Assembly: GCA_002729315.1 (NCBI GenBank)
Contig: PBTW01000023.1
Span: 38,603 to 85,564 of the forward strand
Direction of reading: 5' to 3'
Source of the DNA: Gammaproteobacteria bacterium
Lineage (GTDB): Bacteria > Pseudomonadota > Gammaproteobacteria > Pseudomonadales > Pseudohongiellaceae
DNA: 46,962 nucleotides
The notes beneath the pieces are model-generated. The model saw only the letters and a program-made list of their open reading frames with translations. It made no database searches and had not been told where the DNA came from. Each line of letters opens with the position of its first letter. The first letter of the stretch is position 1. Of this stretch, positions 32,738-40,678 are shown piece after piece. The translations under genes were made by a program, and so were the position numbers.

Positions 32738-35700
32738 TCAGAACTGCCAGAGCAACCTCGCGTACCAGCGTCGGCCTCTAGCGTCAAAGACTGAGGGGTT
32801 GAAAGATGAGCGTCGGTATAGAGGAATATCGGCGTCTGTGGCATCAATCACACCTAGAGTAAAGGTAGAAGAGCCCAAGCTGCTGTTAGCCCAATCGTGA
32901 GTGTATACGTATTGAACGTCCCAAGAGTTGTAGCTCTCTACTTTACCTTTCGCGTAGTCTTTCTCGATCTGAGGAGTGTTGGGGTTAGCTAAGTAATCAG
33001 CATGTCCCAGCACTTCGAATGAGCCAGTATGGCGGTTGAAGATGGTCAGGCGATGATTGTCCAAGTTCCAACTGAGCGATATGTTCGCCCTGTTGTCTGG
33101 TACCTCCCGTACAATATTCTGCTCGCCATCAGCACCGGCAGCATCAAAGCGACCAGTTTCCTGAAGACCGAGTTCCAAACCGGGCACGTCCTTGACTAGA
33201 TATTCGTCGATATGGGTGTAGTCCGCGGCCAGCCTGAAGTTACCATAGTCAGTGCTCCAGCGATAACCCGCGCTGAGATCAATACCTTGAACTTCAATGT
33301 TGCCCGCGTTGACCGCTGGAAGAACAATTGTTGTTAAGCCAGCATTCACATCGTTAAGAGAACGTTGGATCCCCGGTATTTGATAGGCTGCAGGGTTAAC
33401 CACGCAATTCAAACGTTCGTCAGAGTCGATACCGAACTGCGCAGCAATAGCATCCGGGTCACAGGCTATGACGTTCCCATCTGGCCCGCGAGCATCAAGC
33501 GGCTGGGAGTCGTTAAGAATGTAGTTTGATGTGTCGCCCACAACTGAGTTGAACTTCTCTATTTCAGGATTAAGTGCTGCCCTTGGGATCAGTGGCAGTA
33601 CCCGGTCACTAACCTCAAACCTCCAAACATCTGCTCCGACGCTAACTCCTTCCAACGAGCCGCTAGGAGTCCACTGGAAACCTAAGTTATAGGTGTCAGC
33701 TGTCTCATTGCCTAAATTAGGATTCGGTGAGCCAGATGTGTAGGATCCGTTTTGAATGGCGTTTTCATCCGTTGCCGGCAGAAGGCCTGCTCTCACCTTT
33801 TGATTTCGGAGTGGGTCCTGAACACTGGTGCTAAAGGCCTCGAATGCCTGGTTAACAACTCCTATGTTAGGTGCCCGGAATGATTGTGAATATGAGCCGC
33901 GAAGCAAGACGTCGTCTGTCGGCCTCCAGCTAAGGGCGACTTTGGGAGATAGATCGCCACCGATGTTACCTCCGTAGTCTTCGTATCGGAGGGCAACCTG
34001 AGTTTCTACGTTTTCCGCAAACGGCAATGAGAGCTCGACGAAAGCCGCGTTTACCTGCCTCGAGTCATCGAAGTTGAAGATACAGCTCGCGCATTCAAGA
34101 TTGTTCGTAATCCCCTCTTCAAACTGATTTGGGGCTCCAAACAAACCTGGCTCGTATCCCTTGATCACAGATAGACCCGGAAGATTAATTTCCGGCGCGA
34201 TACCAGACGCATCTCGCTCTCGTCTTTGAAGCCCGGCTGCGAATTGAGCTGTGCCACCGCTCATTTCAAACATTTCACCAGAGACAACTGCATCGAAAAC
34301 GAGTAGTTGATTGCGCTTGTCCGCGCGGTTTATCCGGCCCACCATCCAATCGACGAGCTCAGGAGAGTTTGCGAGTTCTGGGTTGGTCAGCGCTGTGAGG
34401 TACGGATTAAAGAACTGGCAACCGTCTTGGCCATGGTTAGTGGAGGTGAGCGCATAAGAGGTGCTCTCTCTCGTATTAAGCACGTAACCAGGAAACACAG
34501 TGTCAAATAGCGCAGTTAACCCACCAAATGTAGGGATCGCCTCGAAGTGTAAGTTAGGTGTTCCATTCGGCGTACAGTTGGGTCCACCTAGGCCGTACAA
34601 TGCCATTTCGGTTCGGTCCCTGATCAGCGTAGCGTAATTTTGCTCGATGCTTGAATCACTCCATGCCACGCTCACATCATAGCTAAGAGCGGTATCGTTG
34701 AAGCCCATACCATCCAATTCTCCGCGGAGGCCTATCTGGGCACCGGAAGTTGTATTGGTCGTTAATATGTCTTCTGTCGATCGAGGCCAGCCAGTTCTGA
34801 CGCCTCCGCCATAATAGCCTTGGCCAAATCCGCCGTTTGAAGCTAGATGCGGATTGTTCGATACTGGAGCGAGCACCGGAGGATTGCCCACGAAGGTGGA
34901 TAGTGCACCGAGGGTTGTGGGTGCGTGCACCAAGTGGGCGGTTCTAGAGAAAGAGATCCCATCCCACTCTCTGACTGTTTCCAAATCGGAATAGGTGAAG
35001 AATGAGTAAAATTCGGCATTTTCACCGAAGGTATGCTCAAAGCTCATTGCTGCACTGGTTCGTTCCTGACCGATCGCAATAAATTGGTTGGCCATGTTGT
35101 CTTCGTAACAGCGCCCATTTCGCCTACCCACACCAGTAAAGCGATTGTCTTTGTAGAATGGCCCAAGGTCCCCAGAAAGTGTCTCGCATAGAGGATCAGC
35201 GAAAACTAATCCCCGCGTTCCCGAGACGGATTCACCAAGGCCCATCCTTTCGATAGTCTGTTGCTGCGACAGAGCTGGATCGACGAAAGCCATATTGAAG
35301 CCTCCGCCAAGCGGGCTGGTCACCCGAAAAGCGCCTACTTCTCCATTACTAATTACGCGTGTAGGGTCGAAGTATTGAGCATCTGCCAGCGGCACAGGGT
35401 CCCGCTCGAATTGCTCTGCTGAAAGCACTAAGCGCGTGTCTCCGTTATTGAAGCTCGTGCCCCAGATACCGCTGAAGGTCTGCTCGTAAGTTCCACCAGA
35501 CTCCTCCACCCCCTGTGTGTCAGCAAATAATTCTAGGCCTTCGAAATCGGTTCGCATTATTACATTTACTACACCAGCGACTGCATCTGAACCGTAAAGT
35601 GCAGACCCGCCGTCTGTAAGGACCTCGACTCGGTCAGTCATTACAAGAGGGATGGTGTTCAAATCAACAAATTCCTGTCCTGAACTTGTTACTACAGCAG

Positions 35701-36073
35701 CAGGAGTGAATCTTTTACCGTTGATGAGGGTAAGCGTAGAGTTGCCGCCCAAGTTTCTGAGATTCACAGAGGCGGTACCCTGAAGCTGGCTGGCATCATT
35801 CGAGCCAGCAACGCTTGTATCCGAGCCCTGGTTGACTTCGAGGTTTCGAATCAAGTCCCAAATTTGGGAAGCCCCTTGCTCTTGGATCGAATCGCGGTCG
35901 ATCACTGTCACAGGAGAGGGGGCATCTTCGGGCGTGCCTCTAATAAACGAACCTGTTACTACTATTTCTTCGACGCCTTCATCTTGGGCTAGGGTTTGGA
36001 ACGAGGTTCCGGCACTAGCCAGCATAACGGCGAGGGCGAGGCCCTGCTTCTTGCACGGAAAATTTCTGCGCAT
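32738..36073 (-). CDS. TonB-dependent outer-membrane receptor
   Basis: 1111 residues with a signal peptide cut after QTLAQ (about 29). A TonB-box-like DEGVEEIVVTG follows immediately. The plug domain shows VTVIDRDSI, DLIRNLEVN and NLRNLGGNSTLTLINGKR, and YGSDAVAGVVNVIM ends it. The 22-strand barrel ends with the aromatic C-terminus of RWYARLLWQF, as needed for BAM insertion. The long size and the plug sequence fit the Xanthomonas/Caulobacter-like group that imports oligosaccharides, peptides or other polymers rather than ferric siderophores alone. Substrate unknown. Start ATG has GGGAG nearby, and a promoter at 36171-36199 fits. It is flanked by a strong terminator, hence monocistronic. Confidence 0.93.
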   Translation of the reverse strand: MRRNFPCKKQGLALAVMLASAGTSFQTLAQDEGVEEIVVTGSFIRGTPEDAPSPVTVIDRDSIQEQGASQIWDLIRNLEVNQGSDTSVAGSNDASQLQGTASVNLRNLGGNSTLTLINGKRFTPAAVVTSSGQEFVDLNTIPLVMTDRVEVLTDGGSALYGSDAVAGVVNVIMRTDFEGLELFADTQGVEESGGTYEQTFSGIWGTSFNNGDTRLVLSAEQFERDPVPLADAQYFDPTRVISNGEVGAFRVTSPLGGGFNMAFVDPALSQQQTIERMGLGESVSGTRGLVFADPLCETLSGDLGPFYKDNRFTGVGRRNGRCYEDNMANQFIAIGQERTSAAMSFEHTFGENAEFYSFFTYSDLETVREWDGISFSRTAHLVHAPTTLGALSTFVGNPPVLAPVSNNPHLASNGGFGQGYYGGGVRTGWPRSTEDILTTNTTSGAQIGLRGELDGMGFNDTALSYDVSVAWSDSSIEQNYATLIRDRTEMALYGLGGPNCTPNGTPNLHFEAIPTFGGLTALFDTVFPGYVLNTRESTSYALTSTNHGQDGCQFFNPYLTALTNPELANSPELVDWMVGRINRADKRNQLLVFDAVVSGEMFEMSGGTAQFAAGLQRRERDASGIAPEINLPGLSVIKGYEPGLFGAPNQFEEGITNNLECASCIFNFDDSRQVNAAFVELSLPFAENVETQVALRYEDYGGNIGGDLSPKVALSWRPTDDVLLRGSYSQSFRAPNIGVVNQAFEAFSTSVQDPLRNQKVRAGLLPATDENAIQNGSYTSGSPNPNLGNETADTYNLGFQWTPSGSLEGVSVGADVWRFEVSDRVLPLIPRAALNPEIEKFNSVVGDTSNYILNDSQPLDARGPDGNVIACDPDAIAAQFGIDSDERLNCVVNPAAYQIPGIQRSLNDVNAGLTTIVLPAVNAGNIEVQGIDLSAGYRWSTDYGNFRLAADYTHIDEYLVKDVPGLELGLQETGRFDAAGADGEQNIVREVPDNRANISLSWNLDNHRLTIFNRHTGSFEVLGHADYLANPNTPQIEKDYAKGKVESYNSWDVQYVYTHDWANSSLGSSTFTLGVIDATDADIPLYRRSSFNPSVFDARGRRWYARLLWQF

Positions 36074-36113
36074 GTCTTACTCCCTTGATTATTATGTACT
36101 ACTCATATTCTTC

Positions 36114-36170
36114 CGCGATTTCTCGTTGGTATTCCATTCGTGGGCATTCCATTGAGAGCGCGATTTTTCG
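36114..36170. repeat. Short direct repeats in the TonB receptor leader
   Basis: ATTCCATT occurs at 36131-36138 and 36146-36153 (15-base step). CGCGATTTCTCG at 36114-36125 and CGCGATTTTTCG at 36159-36170 differ at one base and are 45 bases apart, three times the 15-base step. All lie at or just downstream of the predicted transcription start, where a regulator or an RNA structure could act. Confidence 0.4.
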
Positions 36171-36199
36171 AGTATAGAGGCATGTTTTGGGCCGTGCAA
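36171..36199 (-). promoter_or_regulatory. Sigma-70-type promoter of the TonB receptor
   Basis: On the minus strand, -35 TTGCAC (36194-36199) and -10 TATACT (36171-36176) with exact 17-base spacing. Transcription would start near 36164, giving a leader of about 90 bases before the receptor ATG at 36073. Confidence 0.6.
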
Positions 36200-36424
36200 C
36201 GCGCAAAGTCAGTTGGATTTAGTTGTGAGTAATTTAGTAACACCCGTATTTCCTTACAGTGATGGTAGGGCCTCGTATTGTTGCTTATTTTACGGTTCCC
36301 GATCTCATTAACCATATCGTTGAAGAATGGGTATGCTGAGTTTCGCCAATTTCCTCAGTCAGTGACTCAATCGGCAAACAAATCTAAAGGCGCTGGCGGC
36401 CGTATAAGAGTGTTTGGGTCGGGG

Positions 36425-36868
36425 ATGGTGCGGAATCATAACTTGTGTAGCAAAGGTTCAGCGATTGAGTTAAGCAGGCGCCGAGTCTGGGGTCTTGTCT
36501 GCATGGTTTGGGGCGTCTTTGGCTTCCATTCAACCGCTTGGGCAGATCTTTACTCCTGTCAGGAAACTGGAGCAGTCAGCATTGATGCTTATCAAAGTGA
36601 GGTGATTGATGAAGGCGGCGTTGATACCGCTCATCGCCGATGGCTGGTCGATACCGAACAGGGCTGGCACCGTGCGGAATTTCCCGGCTTTCGGGGTTCC
36701 TGCCAGATTGAGAATGGTTACGTAGTTTGCCGGACTGACAATATTGCATTCGGTGAAGCGACTTTGTCGATCCACCCAAACGGCACCAGCTTTGTAGTGG
36801 TCTATACGGATTATGGCCTCGGTGCTTTGGCATTCGTGGGCAAATGCCGCGAGCTCAGCGCTTCGTAG
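36425..36868 (+). CDS. Small secreted protein of unknown function
   Basis: 147 residues from the ATG at 36425; the longer reading from 36278 would put unrelated residues before the signal. The signal peptide is SRRRVWGLVCMVWGVFGFHSTAWA, cut before DLYS (about 39-40). The mature part is about 108 residues with four Cys (in LYSCQ, GSCQ, VCRT, GKCR), enough for two disulfides in the periplasm. The chain reads as alternating beta strands: RRWLVDTEQGW, SCQIENGYVVC, TSFVVVYTDYG. No known domain recognised. The ribosome site is weak (GGGTCGGGG). No partner gene: it diverges from the TonB receptor, though shared control is possible. The coding call rests on the signal peptide and paired cysteines. 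Confidence 0.55.
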   Translation: MVRNHNLCSKGSAIELSRRRVWGLVCMVWGVFGFHSTAWADLYSCQETGAVSIDAYQSEVIDEGGVDTAHRRWLVDTEQGWHRAEFPGFRGSCQIENGYVVCRTDNIAFGEATLSIHPNGTSFVVVYTDYGLGALAFVGKCRELSAS

Positions 36869-36996
36869 ATGTGTCGTTTCGGCGCGTTTTTGGTAATTAG
36901 CTAGTTGTCGATGAGGGACGGTCAAGTCAGGCCAATCAATGACGGCGTGTTCTGGGACTGTTAGCACCAGACAGGATGAGTTCCGCCAGAATATTT

Positions 36997-37030
36997 GACC
37001 CGGGCAAAGTACCAGCGCGCTGCCCGGGTC
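36997..37030. terminator. GC-rich hairpin after the exported DsrE gene
   Basis: Perfect 10-bp stem (GACCCGGGCA and TGCCCGGGTC) with a 14-base loop, 6 bases past the DsrE stop. No T run follows on the minus strand, so it may be a weak or Rho-assisted terminator. Confidence 0.45.
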
Positions 37031-37036
37031 CGCGGG

Positions 37037-37573
37037 CTATCCCCCGATTTTGACATAGCCTTGGCGGCCAAGCTCAATCAAAGTCGTGAGTGCCCAATAG
37101 TCCACCTGAATTGCGTCTAGGAGATCGCTTTTCTCCAGACCCCGAGAAATCATGCCCTGTCCGCACAGGTGAAAAGTTACACCAGCTTCATGAAGCTGAT
37201 TGATCAGTTCGATATTTGGGTTGTCCTTGCCGTCATGGCGGGTCCTGAACTCGTCGTTATTGAGCCCGATCAGGCCGGAACCTCTATGCATCACGATTGA
37301 AATCTTCCGGTTTTCCTTCGGCACACCCATGTTGGCCAGCGTATTCACATATCGTGCGACGAGCGGAAGCATGGGATACGGATCATCCAGATTGTCATCA
37401 TTCATTACGAAATCGAATACCACCTTGTGTTCAGTGGCGGGGTCCGGAGAGAGGTGAGCACCAGGGACGTCTCTGCTCGGGCTGATACCGGAAATGGGAA
37501 GATCCTGAGCGAACCCCGATGCACTCAGTGTTAAAAGTAGAAAGTGGATCAAGCTGGGTCCAGTAAGTTTCAT
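37037..37573 (-). CDS. Exported DsrE-family protein
   Basis: 178 residues with a Sec signal peptide (hydrophobic 8-20, cut near GFA-Q). The mature domain reads HKVVFDFVMNDDN near its start, VNTLANMG, then ISIVMHRGSGL and the DsrE-type GVTFHLCGQGM, with the reactive Cys (C137) where sulfur-relay members hold persulfide. The end is YWALTTLIELGRQGYVKIGG. Cytosolic DsrE partners work with TusBC and DsrC; an exported one cannot. Exported members occur beside periplasmic redox proteins. An AGGAG site precedes the ATG. The FAH gene lies 85 bases upstream on the same strand, probably in the same operon, and a hairpin follows the stop. Confidence 0.85.
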   Translation of the reverse strand: MKLTGPSLIHFLLLTLSASGFAQDLPISGISPSRDVPGAHLSPDPATEHKVVFDFVMNDDNLDDPYPMLPLVARYVNTLANMGVPKENRKISIVMHRGSGLIGLNNDEFRTRHDGKDNPNIELINQLHEAGVTFHLCGQGMISRGLEKSDLLDAIQVDYWALTTLIELGRQGYVKIGG

Positions 37574-37658
37574 GGTTGGCTCTCCTGTTAGTTCAATTTG
37601 ATTGATTTATTAGGTCAGTGACCCGACAGAGTGAAGGTCTGATTGCGGGTAAAATTGC

Positions 37659-38579
37659 TCAGCGCGGCGGAGCAACAACCTGACGTTGCTCACCGAGCCC
37701 TTCTACTCCGATGCGAACGACATCGCCCGGCCTCAGGTACTGCGGCGGATCCATGCCGTCACCGACGCCAGCCGGAGTGCCGGTAAAAATAATATCGCCC
37801 GGATAAAGCGTCATGAACTGACTCAGATGACTGACAATTTCTCTGACGCCGAAGACCATGTCTGCGGTGCTTCCTTGCTGTCGCATTTCTCCGTTGACCT
37901 CAGACCAGATGGACAGCGCCTGAATGTCTTTGATTTGATCTTCGGAGACGAGATAAGGACCCAACGGCGCAAAGGTGTCTGCAGATTTTCCTTTTGTGAA
38001 TTGCCCGCCTCGCTCGCGTTGAAATGCTCGTTCCGAGACGTCATGTCCGACTGTGTAACCAGCAACATAGTCGAACACGTCCTCTTCTGATATGTACTGT
38101 GCCCGACTTCCTATGACGACAACCAGCTCCGCTTCATAATCCAGCTTCAGCCCGTTGCGAGGCTGAATGATCTGATCGAATGGGCCAGTCAGAGCAGAAG
38201 TAGCCTTCATGAAGGTCAAAGGTTCCTCTGGCAGCTGGACCTCCATCTCGGCTGCATGATTTATATAATTGAATCCAATAGCAATGATTTTGCCGATGCC
38301 GGTGAGCGGAACGCCGAGTCGGGGCTCGCCGGCTACGGTCGGTAAGTCATCCAGAGATAGCTCAGCAATGGCATCGAGTGAAGCTGATGACAGAGTTTCT
38401 GGCGTGATTTCACTGACATAGCCCGAGAGATCGCGAAGCTGACCCTCGGAGTCGATGATACCGGGTTTTTCTTCCCCCTCCGGACCGAACCGCACCAGAG
38501 TGACTTCGGCGTTGGCGTGGCCGATAGCGGCGATTAACAGGAAAATAATGGCAAGCGCATTGAGTTTTTGTTTTTGCAT
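37659..38579 (-). CDS. Fumarylacetoacetate hydrolase family protein with signal peptide
   Basis: 306 residues from the ATG at 38579 (an ATG at 38600 adds seven). Residues 1-24 (MQKQKLNALAIIFLLIAAIG then HANA) form a signal peptide, unusual for this family. The catalytic domain is complete: IIAIGFNYINHAAEM (H108 as general base), FMKATSALTGP, metal ligands E149 and E151 in DYEAELVVVIG and D180 in GHDVSER, then RERGGQFTKGKSADTFAPLGP and GDIIFTGTPAGVG. Family members hydrolyse C-C bonds in acylpyruvates, homogentisate products or 2-oxohept-3-enedioate. The exported DsrE gene follows 85 bases downstream and also has a signal peptide, so a shared periplasmic role is plausible. Confidence 0.9.
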   Translation of the reverse strand: MQKQKLNALAIIFLLIAAIGHANAEVTLVRFGPEGEEKPGIIDSEGQLRDLSGYVSEITPETLSSASLDAIAELSLDDLPTVAGEPRLGVPLTGIGKIIAIGFNYINHAAEMEVQLPEEPLTFMKATSALTGPFDQIIQPRNGLKLDYEAELVVVIGSRAQYISEEDVFDYVAGYTVGHDVSERAFQRERGGQFTKGKSADTFAPLGPYLVSEDQIKDIQALSIWSEVNGEMRQQGSTADMVFGVREIVSHLSQFMTLYPGDIIFTGTPAGVGDGMDPPQYLRPGDVVRIGVEGLGEQRQVVAPPR

Positions 38580-38871
38580 CGACGGCCCCCATGAATTCAA
38601 ACAATATTTCCCAGAGCCTTGAGTATAGCCAAAATACAGAGGAATTCATGCCTTGGTAAAAATATGACACCCGAAGAATGTCTCTTGATCGAGACGAATA
38701 ATCAAAAGGACCGGACTGGGAGCCGGACGCGGCAGGACCGTCATGTCTGTTCTGCTTTTCGAGGCGCTTGTCGCCACCCTGACCTGGAAGCTGAGTCGTA
38801 TTAGCCAGACAGACAGCAGCGAAAGATAATTTCTGGCCGATCGTTCGCTGACCTTGGCGCTTGAGGCAGAC

Positions 38872-39819
38872 TCAGCCCTGACTCTGATTCAGAAGTCGCC
38901 CAAGGTAACGAGCCAGTTCTAACATGCCGTATTTTTCCGCGGCCGCTTCAGCGTCGCTGTTGTAGTTTGTGTTTGTATTCACATCATATGTGTAGGTGTT
39001 GCCGGAAGTGTCCTGAACCGATTCGATGCCTGCGACCTGTACCTGGTTGTCACTGAGAAACGACTCATAGCGAGCAATATCGGCAGACTGATAATCTGTC
39101 AGGATTTCAAATTTTGGCTTGGTTCCGGATTCTGCGCTGTCTGCGGGACAGAAGGCGTCGTCGATCGAGCAGGCATCGGCCGGGCACAATTCAAAACCCT
39201 CTGAAGTATCCACCCTGACCGCATAGAAAAATTTACCGTCAATGAACTCGTGGCGGATGATGTGCGCGCCCGGGGAGTCTATGTATTGTTGAATCAAAGT
39301 AATGCCATCGACAGGGTGCTCGTAGTCAGGCCCCTCGAGATATGCCTCTAGAGCGGGCAAAGAATGAAATAACTTCACGCCTTGGCCTTTGCCTGCTCTA
39401 TTGTGTTTGGTGATAAAGCTGTCCATATCAAGCCGTTTAGCGGCTTCCATTACCTGCTGTTTGCCCACGGCAGAAAATGTTATGGGGGTCTGGATGCCAT
39501 GCTGATTCAGGGCCAGATACTGTGAGACCTTGCTGATCTCTAGACTCAGCGCGCGGCTGCCGTTGACCACCGTGCAGCCATTGTGTTCCAACCATGCGAG
39601 TACGCCTTGCGTGAATTCCGGTGCGTATCGATGGTCTCGGGTATGCGATGAGGCGCTGATTCGGTTATAGAAGACGCCTGGAGGCGGCTTACCGAAGAGA
39701 TCCAGTTGCCCAATATCGAGGTGCCACAGCTCGTGAGGAAGCTCTAGTTCCTCTAACCGGTGCTGCAGGTGCTGGGTCCAATCGTTGTTTTCGTGAATAA
39801 CATGAATTTTGGCTTGCAA
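38872..39819 (-). CDS. ATP-grasp ligase (RimK/glutathione-synthetase-like)
   Basis: 315 residues starting with TTG at 39819, with AGAGGA 9 bases upstream. ATGs at 39867 and 39888 give extra residues (MPTCLASMVRPNESTG) that lack a ribosome site. Pre-ATP-grasp part AKIHVIHENNDWTQHLQHRL, then ALSLEISKVSQYLAL (helix before the ATP site), SFITKHNRAGKGQGVKLF (ATP lysine and glycine loop), IQQYIDSPGAHIIRHEFIDG, and the metal site with DVNTNTNYN near the end. This end is typical of RimK-like alpha-glutamate ligases and glutathione-synthetase-like members. It probably joins an amino acid to a carboxyl group, but neither partner can be named. Cytosolic, alone on the minus strand, 292 bases from the FAH gene. 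Confidence 0.87.
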   Translation of the reverse strand: MQAKIHVIHENNDWTQHLQHRLEELELPHELWHLDIGQLDLFGKPPPGVFYNRISASSHTRDHRYAPEFTQGVLAWLEHNGCTVVNGSRALSLEISKVSQYLALNQHGIQTPITFSAVGKQQVMEAAKRLDMDSFITKHNRAGKGQGVKLFHSLPALEAYLEGPDYEHPVDGITLIQQYIDSPGAHIIRHEFIDGKFFYAVRVDTSEGFELCPADACSIDDAFCPADSAESGTKPKFEILTDYQSADIARYESFLSDNQVQVAGIESVQDTSGNTYTYDVNTNTNYNSDAEAAAEKYGMLELARYLGRLLNQSQG

Positions 39820-40252
39820 GGAATTGTTCCTCTGAGTATGACCGGTCGACTCGTTTGGACGAACCATGCTGGCAAGGCAAGTTGGCATGGCAGTTTTAAG
39901 TGTGCAGTCAAGCTATTTGTATTGACTGGGAGCTAGCTGGACCACGCTGAATCCGACAGTCAGGATTATTGTTCTCGCACTGTTGTTTGACGTCAAGTAT
40001 ATAAGTGCCCGGCAGAGCGGCTCACCGATACGTACCGGCCTCCCGCGATTCGCAGCAGTGTCGAGGATTGCGGAGCAATATCGATGCCAGATTGGCTTAA
40101 GTACCCGGCCTCTGTCTATGACAGCGGTTGTGTTGAGCGCGGCTGTGAGCCGTCGATGCTTCTTGTACTCAGTTGGTGAGCAGAGCGACTCAGCAAGTGG
40201 CCCGAGTAGATAAACGCGCCGCGCCGCAACACCGGAGTATCGCGTCAAGTGG

Positions 40253-40296
40253 CACTAAATTAGTGCAAGCGCGCTAAAAAAAAGCAGAAATTCTGC
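40253..40296. promoter_or_regulatory. Two 6-1-6 dyads spaced 31 bases apart
   Basis: CACTAAATTAGTG (40253-40265) and GCAGAAATTCTGC (40284-40296) are both perfect inverted repeats around a central A, sharing AAATT at the centre. Their centres are 31 bases apart, about three helical turns, so a dimeric regulator could bind both on one face. They are 383 bases upstream of the receptor ATG. Confidence 0.4.
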
Positions 40297-40315
40297 CGGG
40301 CAGCGGTTTAGCGCG
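40270..40315. repeat. Long-range stem CGCGCTAAA / TTTAGCGCG
   Basis: Nine-base arms at 40270-40278 and 40307-40315, enclosing the second 6-1-6 dyad and an A-run. In RNA this would make a branched hairpin. Confidence 0.35.
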
Positions 40316-40530
40316 GCCTGATTGTGCTCAAACCAGAGCGCAAAACTGCTGATCCAAAAGCATTTTGGGGTGGATTTTGCAGATATAGGCATTTTTGCAG
40401 AGGCGAATTGCCCGCATGCCCCCTTTTAGCCCGCATTGTAGGCTCTAGCGGCAAGCCCCTAGAGAACTGGTATCGATATTGCTTCACCTGGCACACGGAC
40501 CATCAAGGTGCGAAAATAACGGCCTAAGCG

Positions 40531-40540
40531 CCAAATTTGG
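40531..40540. promoter_or_regulatory. 10-bp palindrome CCAAATTTGG
   Basis: Perfect palindrome 139 bases before the receptor ATG, in AT-richer sequence. It may be an operator half of the receptor control region; a chance palindrome of this length is also possible. Confidence 0.2.
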
Positions 40541-40678
40541 ACAAAATATGCACCGTTGTGGTGAATTTATGGTCTATTTGAGCGCAAATGCAGTTACAAT
40601 TGATTAGTAACGTATTCAATAAGAAGATTAAAGCGTGTTCCGAGGAGCACATTTGTCTGGACTATAGCGAGAACCCAC

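Larger units (their letters stand above)
36074..36424. other. Divergent intergenic region with receptor promoter and repeats
   Basis: About 350 bases between the TonB receptor (minus) and a small secreted protein (plus). It holds the minus-strand promoter and the repeated elements listed separately. The plus gene has a frame open to 36278, but a start at 36425 gives the better signal peptide. Confidence 0.6.
39820..40678. other. Long untranslated region upstream of the second TonB receptor
   Basis: About 860 bases with no supported gene. It contains several dyads (40253-40265, 40270-40315, 40284-40296, 40531-40540) and A-rich patches. Short frames on both strands lack family resemblance. I cannot place a convincing promoter. 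It is a good place for a small RNA or a cluster of regulator sites. Confidence 0.5.
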
